Below are positions 23,326 to 32,374 of a DNA stretch of 64,000 nucleotides, piece after piece. Numbering within the stretch: the first letter of the stretch is position 1; each line of letters begins with the position of its first letter. Position numbers and translations under genes: made by a program. The stretch covers positions 1,830,315 to 1,894,314 of the forward strand of contig CP037918.1 of NCBI GenBank assembly GCA_019356535.1. Reading direction: 5' to 3'. This DNA comes from Chromatiaceae bacterium (lineage in GTDB: Bacteria > Pseudomonadota > Gammaproteobacteria > Chromatiales > Chromatiaceae). The notes under the pieces were generated by a model. The model was given only the letters and a program-made list of their open reading frames with translations, ran no database searches and was not told where the DNA came from.

Positions 23326-23532
23326 GGGCGGCAAAGATACAGAAGCACCCGCAGCGGCACAAGCGGAGACCCGGCGCGCTCGGGCTTAGAAAGGCACACC
23401 ATAAACAATTGAATTTACGTGAACTTTTTTGCGACACCCAACACCCAGGTCCCGGCCTGGGAAGCGCCACTGACCCGCACGGCCGGGGCCACCGCACGCC
23501 GGCGGCCTTGGCCCGCATGGCCCTCAAATGCC

Positions 23533-23538
23533 TATAAT
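23533..23538 (+). promoter_or_regulatory. Likely -10 box for queF
   Basis: A consensus TATAAT lies 34 bp before the queF ATG in the gap that separates the divergent smc gene. A weak -35 (TTGGCC near 23509) is 19 bp upstream of it. Confidence 0.5.
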
Positions 23539-23571
23539 GTACGGTTTCCATATCCGTCACTGGTAGCCACC

Positions 23572-23961
23572 ATGCCCTCATCACCCAGCAAGGATCTCGA
23601 AACCTTCGACAACCCGCAGCCCGAACGCGACTACACCATCCGCATCCGGGTGCCGGAATTCACCTGCCTGTGCCCCAAGACCGGGCAACCGGACTTTGCC
23701 GAACTGCACATCGAGTACGTCCCCGACCGGCTGTGCGTGGAGCTCAAGTCGCTCAAGCTCTACGTCTGGTCGTTCCGCGAAGAGGGCGCCTTCCACGAGG
23801 CGGTGACCAACCGCATCCTCGACGACCTGGTGGCCGCGACCCGACCGCGATTCATGCGCCTGACCGCCGACTTCAACGTGCGTGGCGGCATCTACACCAC
23901 GGTGGTGGCCGAGTACCGCGACCCGGCCTGGACCGCCCCGGAGCCGGTGCGCCTGCCCTGA
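23572..23961 (+). CDS. queF: NADPH-dependent preQ0 reductase QueF
   Basis: QueF reduces 7-cyano-7-deazaguanine to 7-aminomethyl-7-deazaguanine (preQ1) for queuosine in tRNA. The 129-residue protein is of the short, single-domain type. The catalytic cysteine lies in [15 protein letters not shown], and the QueF motif [20 protein letters not shown] is complete. A consensus TATAAT box lies 34 bp before the ATG. Confidence 0.95.
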   Translation: MPSSPSKDLETFDNPQPERDYTIRIRVPEFTCLCPKTGQPDFAELHIEYVPDRLCVELKSLKLYVWSFREEGAFHEAVTNRILDDLVAATRPRFMRLTADFNVRGGIYTTVVAEYRDPAWTAPEPVRLP

Positions 23962-23965
23962 GGCG

Positions 23966-25252
23966 GTGAACACCCTGTTCCTCGGCATCGATCTGGGCAC
24001 CTCCGGGGTACGCGCCTGCGTGATCGATGCCACCGGCACGGTGCACGCACAGTCCGCCGTCCCCCTACCCGCATCCAGCCACCCCTGCGCGGGCTGTTCC
24101 GAACAGCGCCCGGACGACTGGTGGCAGGCGGTGCTGGAGGTGGTAGACGCACTCCCCGCCGACTGCCGCCGTGCCCTGGCGGGCATCGCCGTGGACGGCA
24201 CTTCCGGCACCCTGCTGCTGGTCGACCGGGACGGCGAACCGCTGGGGCCGGCCTGGATGTACGACGACCGCCGAGCCCGTGCGCAAGCCGAACGGCTGGC
24301 GGAAATCGCCCCGCCACAGGCCGCGGTGCACAGTCCCACCTCAGCCCTGGCCAAGCTGCTGCACCGGCTCGAAGACGGTGCCGGCCAGGCCGCCCATGCC
24401 CTGCACCAGGCCGACTGGATCGCTCACCGCCTGGGCGCCCCCCTCGGCCTGAGCGACGAAAACAACAGCCTCAAGCTCGGTTACGACCCGGTGACGCGGC
24501 GTTGGCCGGACTGGCTGACACAGACCAGTGTGCCGGCACGCCTGCTGCCCCGGGTGGTCCCGGTAGGCCAGGCCATCGGCGAACTCACCCCGGCACTGCG
24601 CGACCGCTGGGACTGCGAACGGCCGCCGGTGCACCTGCTCGCTGGCACCACCGACAGCAATGCCGCCACCCTGGCCACCGGCATCCGCGACATCGGCGAG
24701 GCGAGCACCGCACTGGGCTCTACCCTGGTGCTCAAGGTGCTCTCCGAGCGGCCGGTATTCGCCCCGGAATACGGCGTCTACAGCCACCGCCTGGGCGATT
24801 GCTGGCTGGTCGGCGGCGCCTCCAACAGTGGCGGTGCAGTGCTGCGGCAGTTCTTCGACGAGGACAGCCTGTCCGCGCTGAGTGAACGCATCGACCCGCA
24901 GGCCGACAGCGGCCTGGACTACTATCCCCTGCCGGCACCGGGCGAACGCTTTCCGGTCAACGACCCGGCCAGGCTGCCACGCATCGCCCCTCGTCCCGCC
25001 GACGACGTGCGCTTTCTGCATGGCCTGCTCGAGGGGATCGCTCGCATCGAGCGTGAAGGCTACCGCCGCTTGCACGCACTGGGCGCGCCTTGGCCGAGCC
25101 GGGTACTCACCAGCGGCGGCGGGGCGGTCAACGCGACCTGGCGCGCCATCCGCGAGCGCCTGCTGGGCGTGCCGGTGCTGGCGGCGGACTGCACCGAGGC
25201 GGCCTGCGGCACTGCGCGCATCGCCGCCGGTCTGCTAGGATCGGGCGCCTGA
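23966..25252 (+). CDS. FGGY-family sugar kinase, D-ribulokinase/xylulokinase-like
   Basis: The 428-residue cytoplasmic kinase has the N-terminal phosphate-binding motif GIDLGTSGVRACVID, the GIAVDGTSGTLLLVD segment and the C-terminal adenosine-binding glycines (VLTSGGGAVNATW). It is shorter than E. coli XylB (484) and its motif set is closest to the D-ribulokinase-like branch known from cyanobacteria and plants. The substrate is not certain. Start is GTG 23966, four bases after the queF stop, because upstream residues are a shadow of queF. It is probably co-transcribed with queF and the epimerase gene. Confidence 0.85.
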   Translation: MNTLFLGIDLGTSGVRACVIDATGTVHAQSAVPLPASSHPCAGCSEQRPDDWWQAVLEVVDALPADCRRALAGIAVDGTSGTLLLVDRDGEPLGPAWMYDDRRARAQAERLAEIAPPQAAVHSPTSALAKLLHRLEDGAGQAAHALHQADWIAHRLGAPLGLSDENNSLKLGYDPVTRRWPDWLTQTSVPARLLPRVVPVGQAIGELTPALRDRWDCERPPVHLLAGTTDSNAATLATGIRDIGEASTALGSTLVLKVLSERPVFAPEYGVYSHRLGDCWLVGGASNSGGAVLRQFFDEDSLSALSERIDPQADSGLDYYPLPAPGERFPVNDPARLPRIAPRPADDVRFLHGLLEGIARIEREGYRRLHALGAPWPSRVLTSGGGAVNATWRAIRERLLGVPVLAADCTEAACGTARIAAGLLGSGA

Positions 25253-25276
25253 GTTTCACAGCCAAGGAAATGCCCC

Positions 25277-26284
25277 ATGCGTGTATTGATCACCGGCAGC
25301 GCTGGTTTCATCGGCAACCAGCTCGCCCTGCGCCTGCTCGAGCGCGGCGACGAAGTCATCGGCGTGGACGCCCTGGACGACTACTATGACGTCACGCTCA
25401 AGGAGGCGCGCCTGCGCCGCACCCTGGCCCATCCCGGCTTCACCGACGTGCGCGCGCGCATCGAGGACCGCGAGGCCATGGCCGAGACCTTCGCGAAGTA
25501 TCGGCCTGAGCGGGTGGTCAACCTCGCCGCTCAGGCTGGGGTGCGCTATTCCATCGAGAACCCGGCGGCCTACATCGACAGCAACCTGGTTGGCTTCGGC
25601 AACATCCTCGAGGGCTGCCGCCAGTGCGAGGTGGAGCACCTGGTATATGCCTCGTCCAGCTCGGTGTACGGCTCGAACACGCGCATGCCCTTCTCGGTAC
25701 ACGACAACGTCAACCACCCGGTCAGCCTGTACGCAGCGAGCAAGAAGGCCAACGAACTGATGGCCCACACCTACAGCCATCTGTACGGCATCCCCACCAC
25801 CGGCCTGCGCTTCTTCACCGTCTACGGCCCCTGGGGACGGCCTGACATGGCGCTGTTCCTGTTCACACGCAAGATCCTCGCCGGCGAACCTATCCCGGTG
25901 TTCAACTACGGCAAGCACCGGCGCGATTTCACCTATATCGACGACATCGTCGAGGGGGTCATCCGCGTGCTCGACCGCCCGGCCCCGCCCAACCCCGACT
26001 GGGATTCCGACCATCCCGACAACGCCAGCAGTCGCGCCCCCTGGCGGCTGTACAACATCGGCAACAACCGCCCAGTGGAGCTGATGCACTACATCGAGAC
26101 GCTGGAGAAGTGCCTGGGGCGTGAGGCCGAAAAGGAACTGCTGCCGCTGCAACCCGGCGACGTGCCCGACACCTATGCCGACGTGGACGATCTGGTGCGC
26201 GAATTCGACTACAAGCCCGACACCAGCGTGGAGGAAGGCGTGGCGCGCTTCGTCGAGTGGTACCGGGATTACTACCAGGTCTGA
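25277..26284 (+). CDS. NAD-dependent epimerase, UDP-glucuronate 4-epimerase type
   Basis: The 335-residue short-chain dehydrogenase-type protein has the NAD-binding motif GSAGFIG near the N terminus and the catalytic YAASKK. Segments such as [31 protein letters not shown] and [19 protein letters not shown] are typical of bacterial UDP-glucuronate 4-epimerases that supply galacturonate for capsules and lipopolysaccharide. No other polysaccharide genes are nearby, so the pathway it feeds is not shown here. Confidence 0.9.
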   Translation: MRVLITGSAGFIGNQLALRLLERGDEVIGVDALDDYYDVTLKEARLRRTLAHPGFTDVRARIEDREAMAETFAKYRPERVVNLAAQAGVRYSIENPAAYIDSNLVGFGNILEGCRQCEVEHLVYASSSSVYGSNTRMPFSVHDNVNHPVSLYAASKKANELMAHTYSHLYGIPTTGLRFFTVYGPWGRPDMALFLFTRKILAGEPIPVFNYGKHRRDFTYIDDIVEGVIRVLDRPAPPNPDWDSDHPDNASSRAPWRLYNIGNNRPVELMHYIETLEKCLGREAEKELLPLQPGDVPDTYADVDDLVREFDYKPDTSVEEGVARFVEWYRDYYQV

Positions 26285-26386
26285 CTCGCTCGCGAGCCTG
26301 CTGCGTCCCTGGTCAAGCCTTGAGGGTCGATCGTCGACCGCCAGGGGCCAGGCGCTCCGGCGCCTGCCAGGAGCATTCCCTTCTCC

Positions 26387-29300
26387 TCAGTGAAAATCCC
26401 GCGAGCGTACCGGTAGTTCGCCGAGCAGATCGCTGTGATCTTCCAGCACCCGACCGACCAGGTGCTGCACCCCCTCGGCGCGCTGGACCTCCACTTCCGC
26501 GCCCAGCAGCCCCGCGCCCAGCACGATACGCCGCTCACGCTCGGCCAGGTCGGCCCAGATCAGCAGGTTCTGGGTACCGGTCTCGTCCTCGAGGGTGATA
26601 TACACCGCCCGCCCCTTACCGGGCCGCTGACGGATCAGCACCAGCCCGGCGGTGCGCGTGCGGGCCCCGGCCGGCAGGGCGGCGACCTCGGCGGCGCTGC
26701 ACAGGCCACGCGCACGCAATCGGTGGCGCAGCAGCGCCAGCGGGTGCGCGCGCAGGCTCAGCCCCAGGGCGTGGTAATCGGCCAGCACCGAACGCCCCCG
26801 GCTCGGGGGATCCAACGCCAGGCGCACCCGATCCCGCCCGGGATGCGGAAACAACGGCAGCTGCGGCTCCACACCAGCCACCGCCCAGGCGGCCGCGTGG
26901 CGATGCCCGGCCAGCCCGTGCAGGGCATCGGCCGCGGCCAATGCCTTCAGCTCGCGCCGGGACAGGCCGGCACGACGAGCCAGGTCGTCCACATCCTGGA
27001 AATCGCCCTGGGCACGTACCGTCACCAGGCGTTCGCCCGCCGCGCGTGACAACCCTCTGATCATCCGCAGTCCCAGACGCAGTACCGGGCGGGCAGGGTC
27101 ATCGTCCGCAGGCTCCAGGGTGCAGCACCAGTCGCTGGAGCGCACATCCGCCGGGCGGACCTCCACCCCGTGTTCGCGGGCGTCGCGCACCAGTTGCGCA
27201 GGCGCGTAGAAGCCCATCGGCTGGCTGTTGAGCAAGGCTGCGCAGAAAGCCGCCGGATGATGGCACTTGAGCCAGGCCGAGGCATAGGCCAGCAGGGCGA
27301 AGCTGGCAGCATGTGACTCGGGGAAGCCGTATTCGCCAAAGCCCAGGATCTGCCGGTAGATACGTTCGGCGAAGTCACGCGCATAGCCGCGTTCGGCCAT
27401 GCCGCGCAACAGGCGCTCGCGCCAGGGCGCCAGCCCACCTCGCCGCCACCAGGCCGCCATCGCCCGGCGCAGGCCATCGGCCTCGCCGGCGCTGAACCCC
27501 GCTGCGACCATCGCCAGGCGGATCACCTGCTCCTGGAAGATGGGCACCCCCAGGGTACGCTCGAGTACCTCACGCACCGCCGCCGAGGGATATTCCACCG
27601 GCTCCAGTCCCTGCCGCCGGCGCAGGTAGGGGTGCACCATATCGCCCTGGATGGGGCCGGGGCGCACGATGGCCACCTCGATGACCAGATCGTAGAAAGT
27701 GCGCGGCTTCAGACGCGGCAGCATGGCCATCTGCGCGCGCGACTCGATCTGGAAGACGCCGATGGTGTCCGCACGGCGAATCATGGCATAAGTGGCCGGG
27801 TCCTCTGGCGGGATGTAGGCCAACGTCGAGTGCCGCCTCCCGGCTGCCCCCTCCCGGCCTCCCCCGCAAGCGGGGGAGGAGCTGTCACCATGGTTGCCGT
27901 GGCCGGAAAAGAGTGCCTCTCCCCCTCCCCGCTCGCGGGGAGTGTCGGAGTGGGGCCTTCCGGCCGCCCCCTCCCAACCTCCCCCGCAAGCGGGAGAGGA
28001 GCCGTCACGATGGTTGCCGCAGGCAGGGGAGGAACCCGCCCCCTCCCCGCTCGCGGGGAGGGCCGGGGAGGGGCCCCGGGCAGGCGGCAGGAAGGGCCCA
28101 CCGAACGCATTGATCAGCTGCAGACAGCGGCGGATCGCCGAAAGCATGCCCAGCGAGAGGATATCGATCTTGAGCAGACCCAGGGCCTCGAGGTCGTCCT
28201 TCTCCCATTGGATGACGGTGCGGCTGGGCATGGCGGCGTTCTCGATGGGCACCAGCTCGTCGAGCCGTCCGCGTGCGATCACGAAGCCGCCCACATGCTG
28301 CGAGAGGTGACGCGGAAAACCCAGCAGCTCGTTGACCAGCACCCGCAGGCGGTGCAGGCGCGGGTTGTCCGGGTCGAAACCGGCCTCGGCCAGGTATTCC
28401 GGCTTCAGCTCGCCACGCCGCCGCCAGGCCGCGGCCGCCGCGACCAGCGCCTCGATCTGCCCGGCCTCCAGCCCCAGGACACGCCCCACGTCACGGATAG
28501 CGCTGCGCACCCGCCAGGTGATGACTGTCGCCGCCAGCGCCGCGCGCTCGCGGCCATAACGTTGGTAGATGTACTGGATCACCTCCTCGCGGCGCTCGTG
28601 CTCGAAGTCCACGTCGATGTCCGGCGGCTCGCCCCGCTCGCGCGAGACGAAACGCTCGAACAGCAGGTTCATGCGCGACGGATCCACCTCGGTGATGCCC
28701 AGGCAGTAGCAGACCGCCGAGTTGGCCGCCGACCCCCGTCCCTGGCAGAGAATGCCGCGGCGGCGTGCGAAGCGCACAATGTCCCACACGGTGAGGAAAT
28801 AGGCCTCGTAGCGCAGCTCGGCAATCAATGCCAACTCGTGCTCGATCTGCGCGCGCACCGAGTCCGGGCAACCGTCCGGCCAGCGGACCAGCATGCCCTG
28901 CTCCACCTGCTCGCGCAGGAAGTCATGAGGATCACGGCCGGCCGGCACCACGTCGTCAGGGTAGTCGTAGCGCAGCTCGTCGAGCGAGAAGGAGCACAAG
29001 TCCGCGATGCGCAGGCTCTCGGCCAGCAGCGCGGCCGGGTAGCATGTACGCAGCGCCTCGAGTGGCCGCAGGTGACGCTCGCCATTGATCAGCGCCGCCT
29101 CGCCCAGCGTCTCCAGCGTGCATCCCAGGCGGACGGCGCTCAGGGTATCGGCCAGAGCGCGCCGCCCGCGCACGTGCATCAGCACATCGCCCACTGCGAC
29201 GAGCGGCAGACCGTGCCGCGCCGCGGCATCCTGAGCCTGTTCGAGCCGCTGCGCATCGTCTCCCTCGTTCAACAGGGCCAGCGCCAGCCAGCCACGCTCG

Positions 29301-29710
29301 GGAAAGCAGTCGGCAAACCAGGCAAACGCATCTTCCGGCGCATCGGCTGCCAGCAGGGCCAGGCAGCCGTCCAGCCCCGCACAATCACCTCGTGACAGCC
29401 GGTAGTCGCCCTTTGTCGCCTGCCTGCGTGCACAGGTGATCAGGCGACACAACTGCCCGTAACCCCGGCGGTTGCGCGCCAGCAGCGTCAGGTCATCGCC
29501 CTCGGCCAGACGGAATCGCGCCCCCACGATCAGCCGCAGCCCGGCCGCCTTCGCCGCCAGATGCGCCTGCACCACCCCGGCTACCGAGCACTCGTCGGTG
29601 AGCGCCAGCGCGGCATAGCCCAGCGCCGCCGCGCGCTCGACCAGTTCGCCCGGATGCGAGGCCCCCTGCAGAAAGCTGTAGTTGCTGCGGCACTGGAGTT
29701 CGGCGTACAT
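26387..29710 (-). CDS. dnaE2: Error-prone DNA polymerase DnaE2 (ImuC), with in-frame repeat insertion
   Basis: DnaE2 is the damage-induced C-family polymerase that works with ImuA and ImuB in mutagenic bypass. The 1107-residue protein begins with a PHP domain (MYAELQCRSNYSFLQG) and has the polymerase core with catalytic aspartates in PPDIDVDFEHERRE and the GVFQIESRAQ motif. About residues 538-625 are a glycine/proline/serine-rich insertion encoded by palindromic repeats (27836-28097); family members pass directly from the EIRxxL-type helix to the IPPEDP segment here. Start ATG 29710 is where homologues start. A LexA-like box lies 49 bp upstream. imuA-imuB are about 28 kb away. Confidence 0.92.
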   Translation of the reverse strand: MYAELQCRSNYSFLQGASHPGELVERAAALGYAALALTDECSVAGVVQAHLAAKAAGLRLIVGARFRLAEGDDLTLLARNRRGYGQLCRLITCARRQATKGDYRLSRGDCAGLDGCLALLAADAPEDAFAWFADCFPERGWLALALLNEGDDAQRLEQAQDAAARHGLPLVAVGDVLMHVRGRRALADTLSAVRLGCTLETLGEAALINGERHLRPLEALRTCYPAALLAESLRIADLCSFSLDELRYDYPDDVVPAGRDPHDFLREQVEQGMLVRWPDGCPDSVRAQIEHELALIAELRYEAYFLTVWDIVRFARRRGILCQGRGSAANSAVCYCLGITEVDPSRMNLLFERFVSRERGEPPDIDVDFEHERREEVIQYIYQRYGRERAALAATVITWRVRSAIRDVGRVLGLEAGQIEALVAAAAAWRRRGELKPEYLAEAGFDPDNPRLHRLRVLVNELLGFPRHLSQHVGGFVIARGRLDELVPIENAAMPSRTVIQWEKDDLEALGLLKIDILSLGMLSAIRRCLQLINAFGGPFLPPARGPSPALPASGEGAGSSPACGNHRDGSSPACGGGWEGAAGRPHSDTPRERGGGEALFSGHGNHGDSSSPACGGGREGAAGRRHSTLAYIPPEDPATYAMIRRADTIGVFQIESRAQMAMLPRLKPRTFYDLVIEVAIVRPGPIQGDMVHPYLRRRQGLEPVEYPSAAVREVLERTLGVPIFQEQVIRLAMVAAGFSAGEADGLRRAMAAWWRRGGLAPWRERLLRGMAERGYARDFAERIYRQILGFGEYGFPESHAASFALLAYASAWLKCHHPAAFCAALLNSQPMGFYAPAQLVRDAREHGVEVRPADVRSSDWCCTLEPADDDPARPVLRLGLRMIRGLSRAAGERLVTVRAQGDFQDVDDLARRAGLSRRELKALAAADALHGLAGHRHAAAWAVAGVEPQLPLFPHPGRDRVRLALDPPSRGRSVLADYHALGLSLRAHPLALLRHRLRARGLCSAAEVAALPAGARTRTAGLVLIRQRPGKGRAVYITLEDETGTQNLLIWADLAERERRIVLGAGLLGAEVEVQRAEGVQHLVGRVLEDHSDLLGELPVRSRDFH
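27836..28097. repeat. Palindromic repeat cluster inserted in the dnaE2 reading frame
   Basis: Four to five copies of a GC-rich hairpin repeat lie here in alternating orientation (about 27846-27881, 27924-27957, 27960-28003 and 28040-28079). Each has a core like CCCCGCTCGCGGGG or CCCCCGCAAGCGGGGG with CGGGGAGGGG-type flanks. The block keeps the dnaE2 frame open, and its minus-strand translation repeats the words LPASGEG and SSPACGGG. The repeat family also occurs in five other places in this window. Confidence 0.88.
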
Positions 29711-29758
29711 GGCCCGGCGACCGAAAACAGGGGAACACGGACCGGACGGCCCGATGGA

Positions 29759-29773
29759 GAACAAATATAGAAC
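29759..29773 (-). promoter_or_regulatory. LexA-like box (GTTC-N7-GTTC) at the dnaE2 promoter
   Basis: On the minus strand the sequence is GTTCTATATTTGTTC, a direct repeat GTTC-N7-GTTC followed by TCCAT. A TATATT hexamer inside it could be the -10 element, with TTGCTC 18 bp upstream as -35, so a bound repressor would block the promoter. The flanked 20-mer is identical to the one before imuA. Confidence 0.72.
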
Positions 29774-29803
29774 AGTTGCAGATTACCGAGCAAGCCGCGC
29801 CGT

Positions 29804-31039
29804 TCAGTGCGCAGCGGGCACGATCCGTTTCGGACGCCGCCAGAAACGCCGGCGCATCGCCGGACGCCAGCGCCAGGTCTGGCCGGCGGCATCATGCAGC
29901 ATCAGCGGTTCACCAAGCAGCCGGGCGAGCCGTTCGTCGAACCGCCGCAGGGCCTGGCACCAGGCCGCAAAATCGCCATCGAGCACGGCACGCCCGGGGG
30001 CCAGGTCGAGCAACAGCCGATCGGGACCGCGTGCCTGGGCGCTGTGCAAAAGCCCGGTGAACAGGGCGTGGGTTTCCCCCTCCCAACCTCCCCCGTAAAC
30101 GGGGGAGGAGCCAGCCCCCTCCCGGCCTCCCCCGCAAGCGGGGGAGGGGTTGAGGGGAGTGTCACTGGTGGTGGAGGAACCTTCCCCCTCCCCGCTAACG
30201 GGGAGGGTCGGGGTGGGGCCTTCCGCCTGCCCCCTCCCGGCCCCCTCCGCATGCGGGGAAGGAGCTGTCGAGGTGGCTGCCGCATGCGGGGAAGGGGAAT
30301 CTGCAGACGCCCCCGCAAGCGACGCCGTAGCAGGCGTTGCGGCAGTCGGCGGGCGCGGGTCGGCCTCGTTCCATTCGATGCTGCCGATCCGCCCGCCAGG
30401 CACCGGCGGCAGCCGCCCTGCCCCGCTGAACCACAGGCCGTTGATCGGCCACAGGCCGCGGGCCTCGCGTTCGGCATTGACCGGCAGGCCGTGGAACAGC
30501 ATCTGCACCTCGTTGAGCAAGGCGCGCCAGGTGCGGGCCTCCTCGCCTTCGGGCAGGAACAGGTCGATATTGCGCCCGAGGATGTCGCTCAGCGGATGAA
30601 AGCGAACGCGCGGCAGGTGTTCGACCGCGAGATACCAGCGCCCTGGCTGCGGGGCGAGCAGTTCCAGGCCGTCCTCGGCGAAGTGCCGGTTGAAGGCTTC
30701 GACGAAGGCGGCGGCCTCTTCGGCGCGGATCGGCCGGTCGTGGAAATCGAAGGCCAGCAGGCGGTCATGGTCGGGACGAAGGTGCACGGGATGGGCGTGC
30801 AGCAGTACGCGCGACGCCTCCGCCTCTCCACCATCGGCCGCATGGCACAGGGCGGCGGTCGCCGCGGGTTCGGCATCGACACCAAACAGCTCGAAGGCCA
30901 CCTCGGCGACGCTCCCGCCGCCCGGCCCGCGCTCGCTGCGCGCCATCAGGGTCTCGAGCGCAGGCAGACGCGGCGCCTCCCCCGCCTCGGCGAAGCGGGG
31001 GAAAGGCCCCAGCAGACCGGGAACGAGCAGGTGGATCAA
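29804..31039 (-). CDS. RpfE-like protein (phosphoglycerate mutase-related family), with in-frame repeat insertion
   Basis: The 411-residue protein resembles Xanthomonas RpfE and related proteins, sometimes annotated as cofactor-independent phosphoglycerate mutase relatives; no reaction is established. Family segments seen are LLHAHPVHLRPDHDRLLAF, PGRWYLAV, RTWRALLNEVQMLFH and WPINGLWFSGAG. Residues about 230-321 are a Gly/Pro/Ser/Ala-rich insert encoded by palindromic repeats; without it the length fits the family (about 320-340). The start is probably the TTG at 31039, overlapping the hom stop (TTGA). It is thus coupled to hom. Confidence 0.7.
   Translation of the reverse strand: MIHLLVPGLLGPFPRFAEAGEAPRLPALETLMARSERGPGGGSVAEVAFELFGVDAEPAATAALCHAADGGEAEASRVLLHAHPVHLRPDHDRLLAFDFHDRPIRAEEAAAFVEAFNRHFAEDGLELLAPQPGRWYLAVEHLPRVRFHPLSDILGRNIDLFLPEGEEARTWRALLNEVQMLFHGLPVNAEREARGLWPINGLWFSGAGRLPPVPGGRIGSIEWNEADPRPPTAATPATASLAGASADSPSPHAAATSTAPSPHAEGAGRGQAEGPTPTLPVSGEGEGSSTTSDTPLNPSPACGGGREGAGSSPVYGGGWEGETHALFTGLLHSAQARGPDRLLLDLAPGRAVLDGDFAAWCQALRRFDERLARLLGEPLMLHDAAGQTWRWRPAMRRRFWRRPKRIVPAAH
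30076..30348. repeat. Palindromic repeat cluster inserted in the rpfE-like reading frame
   Basis: At least four hairpin repeats of the same family as in dnaE2 are visible (about 30076-30114, 30115-30149, 30184-30219, 30229-30262), with a partial copy near 30278-30298. Cores include CCCCCGTAAACGGGGG, CCCCCGCAAGCGGGGG and CCCCGCTAACGGGG. The gene frame stays open across all of them and encodes repeated words such as NPSPACGGG and LPVSGEGEG. Confidence 0.88.
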
Positions 31040-32346
31040 CTCAGGCTTTCGACCCGGATGCGGGTGACCGGCCCGGTGATGGCATCGAGCGCCTCGATGC
31101 GCGCAATGGCGTCGTTCATTTGCGCCTCGCGCACGCGGTGGGTGAGCATCACCACCGGCACCTCGGTCTCACCCTCGGCAGGCTCCTTCTGGTGCATGGC
31201 CTCGATGCTGATACCGGCGTCGCCGAGGATGCCAGCCACCGCCGCGACCACGCCGGGACGGTCCTGCGCGGTCATGCGCAGGTAATAGGCGGTCTCGATC
31301 TGCTCGATGGACAACACCGGCAGGTCGGACAGCTCGTCGGGCTGGAAGGCCAGGTGCGGCACCCGGTTCTCCGGGTCGGTAGTCAGCGTGCGGGCGACAT
31401 CGATGATGTCGGCCACCACCGCCGAGGCGGTAGGCAGCGAGCCCGCGCCTGCACCGTAATACAGGGTCGGTCCCACAGCATCGCCCTTGACCAGCACCGC
31501 GTTCATCACGCCGTCGACATTGGCGATCAGCCGCCGCTCGGGGATCAGGGTGGGATGCACCCGCAGCTCCACGCCCTCGGCGGTCTTGCGCGCCACCCCC
31601 AGGTGCTTGATGCGATAGCCCAGTTCCTCGGCCCAGGTCACGTCCTGGGGCTCGATGCGGCTGATGCCCTCGGTGAAGCAGCGGTCGAACTGCAGCGGAA
31701 TGCCGAAGGCCAGCGAGGCGAGGATGGTGAGCTTGTGCGCCGCGTCGATGCCTTCGACATCGAAGGTGGGATCGGCCTCGGCATAGCCCAGGGCCTGCGC
31801 CTCGGCGAGCACGTCGGCGAAGTCGCGACCCTTGTCGCGCATCTCGGTGAGGATGAAGTTGCCGGTGCCATTGATGATGCCGGCGACCCACTCGATGTGG
31901 TTGGCCGCCAGGCCCTCGCGCAGCGCCTTGATGATGGGGATACCACCAGCCACCGCCGCCTCGAAGGCCACGGTCACGCCCTTCTCCCGGGCAGCAGCGA
32001 AGATCTCGTTGCCATGCAGGGCAATCAGCGCCTTGTTGGCGGTGACCACGTGCTTGCCGTTGGCGATCGCCTCGAGCACCAGCTCGCGCGCCGGCGAGTA
32101 GCCGCCGATCAGCTCGACCACGATGTCCACCTCGGGCTCGCGCACCACCGAGAAGGCGTCGTCACTCATCTGCACGCGATCCAGCCCTTCCAGCGCCGAG
32201 GGGTCGTATTCCCGTGCCGCGGCATGGCTGACCACGATCTCGCGGCCGGCGCGACGCGCGATCTCGGCGGCGTTGCGCACCAGCACGTTGAGGGTACCGC
32301 CACCGACGGTCCCCAGTCCCAGCAGTCCTACCTTGACGGGTTTCAC
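31036..32346 (-). CDS. hom: Homoserine dehydrogenase
   Basis: Hom reduces aspartate semialdehyde to homoserine with NAD(P)H, the branch point to threonine and methionine. The 436-residue protein has the nucleotide-binding motif GLLGLGTVGGGTL, the active-site region AAVAGGIPIIKALREGL, the GIINGTGNFILTEM segment and a C-terminal ACT domain (RMTAQDRPGVVAAVAGILGD). The start is GTG at 32346 (VKPVKVGLLG). It sits between alaC and the rpfE-like gene on the same strand. Confidence 0.96.
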   Translation of the reverse strand: MKPVKVGLLGLGTVGGGTLNVLVRNAAEIARRAGREIVVSHAAAREYDPSALEGLDRVQMSDDAFSVVREPEVDIVVELIGGYSPARELVLEAIANGKHVVTANKALIALHGNEIFAAAREKGVTVAFEAAVAGGIPIIKALREGLAANHIEWVAGIINGTGNFILTEMRDKGRDFADVLAEAQALGYAEADPTFDVEGIDAAHKLTILASLAFGIPLQFDRCFTEGISRIEPQDVTWAEELGYRIKHLGVARKTAEGVELRVHPTLIPERRLIANVDGVMNAVLVKGDAVGPTLYYGAGAGSLPTASAVVADIIDVARTLTTDPENRVPHLAFQPDELSDLPVLSIEQIETAYYLRMTAQDRPGVVAAVAGILGDAGISIEAMHQKEPAEGETEVPVVMLTHRVREAQMNDAIARIEALDAITGPVTRIRVESLS

Positions 32347-32374
32347 AGCCTTCTCTCTCCCGTTTGTTGCATTG

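Noticed and set aside
20770-23412. An 880-codon open frame opposite smc
   Set aside because: It is the antisense shadow of a GC-rich coiled-coil gene; its translation is Leu/Arg/Gln-rich without domain motifs, and smc is unmistakable.
27846-28079. Repeated hairpins in dnaE2 considered as CRISPR or terminators
   Set aside because: Orientation alternates, spacing is irregular, there is no T-run, and they lie inside an open frame.
29753-29773. ATGGAGAACAAATATAGAAC as a conserved start of small proteins (MENKYR)
   Set aside because: The same 20-mer occurs at three SOS-type promoters in the orientation opposite to such a start; it is better explained as a LexA-like box.
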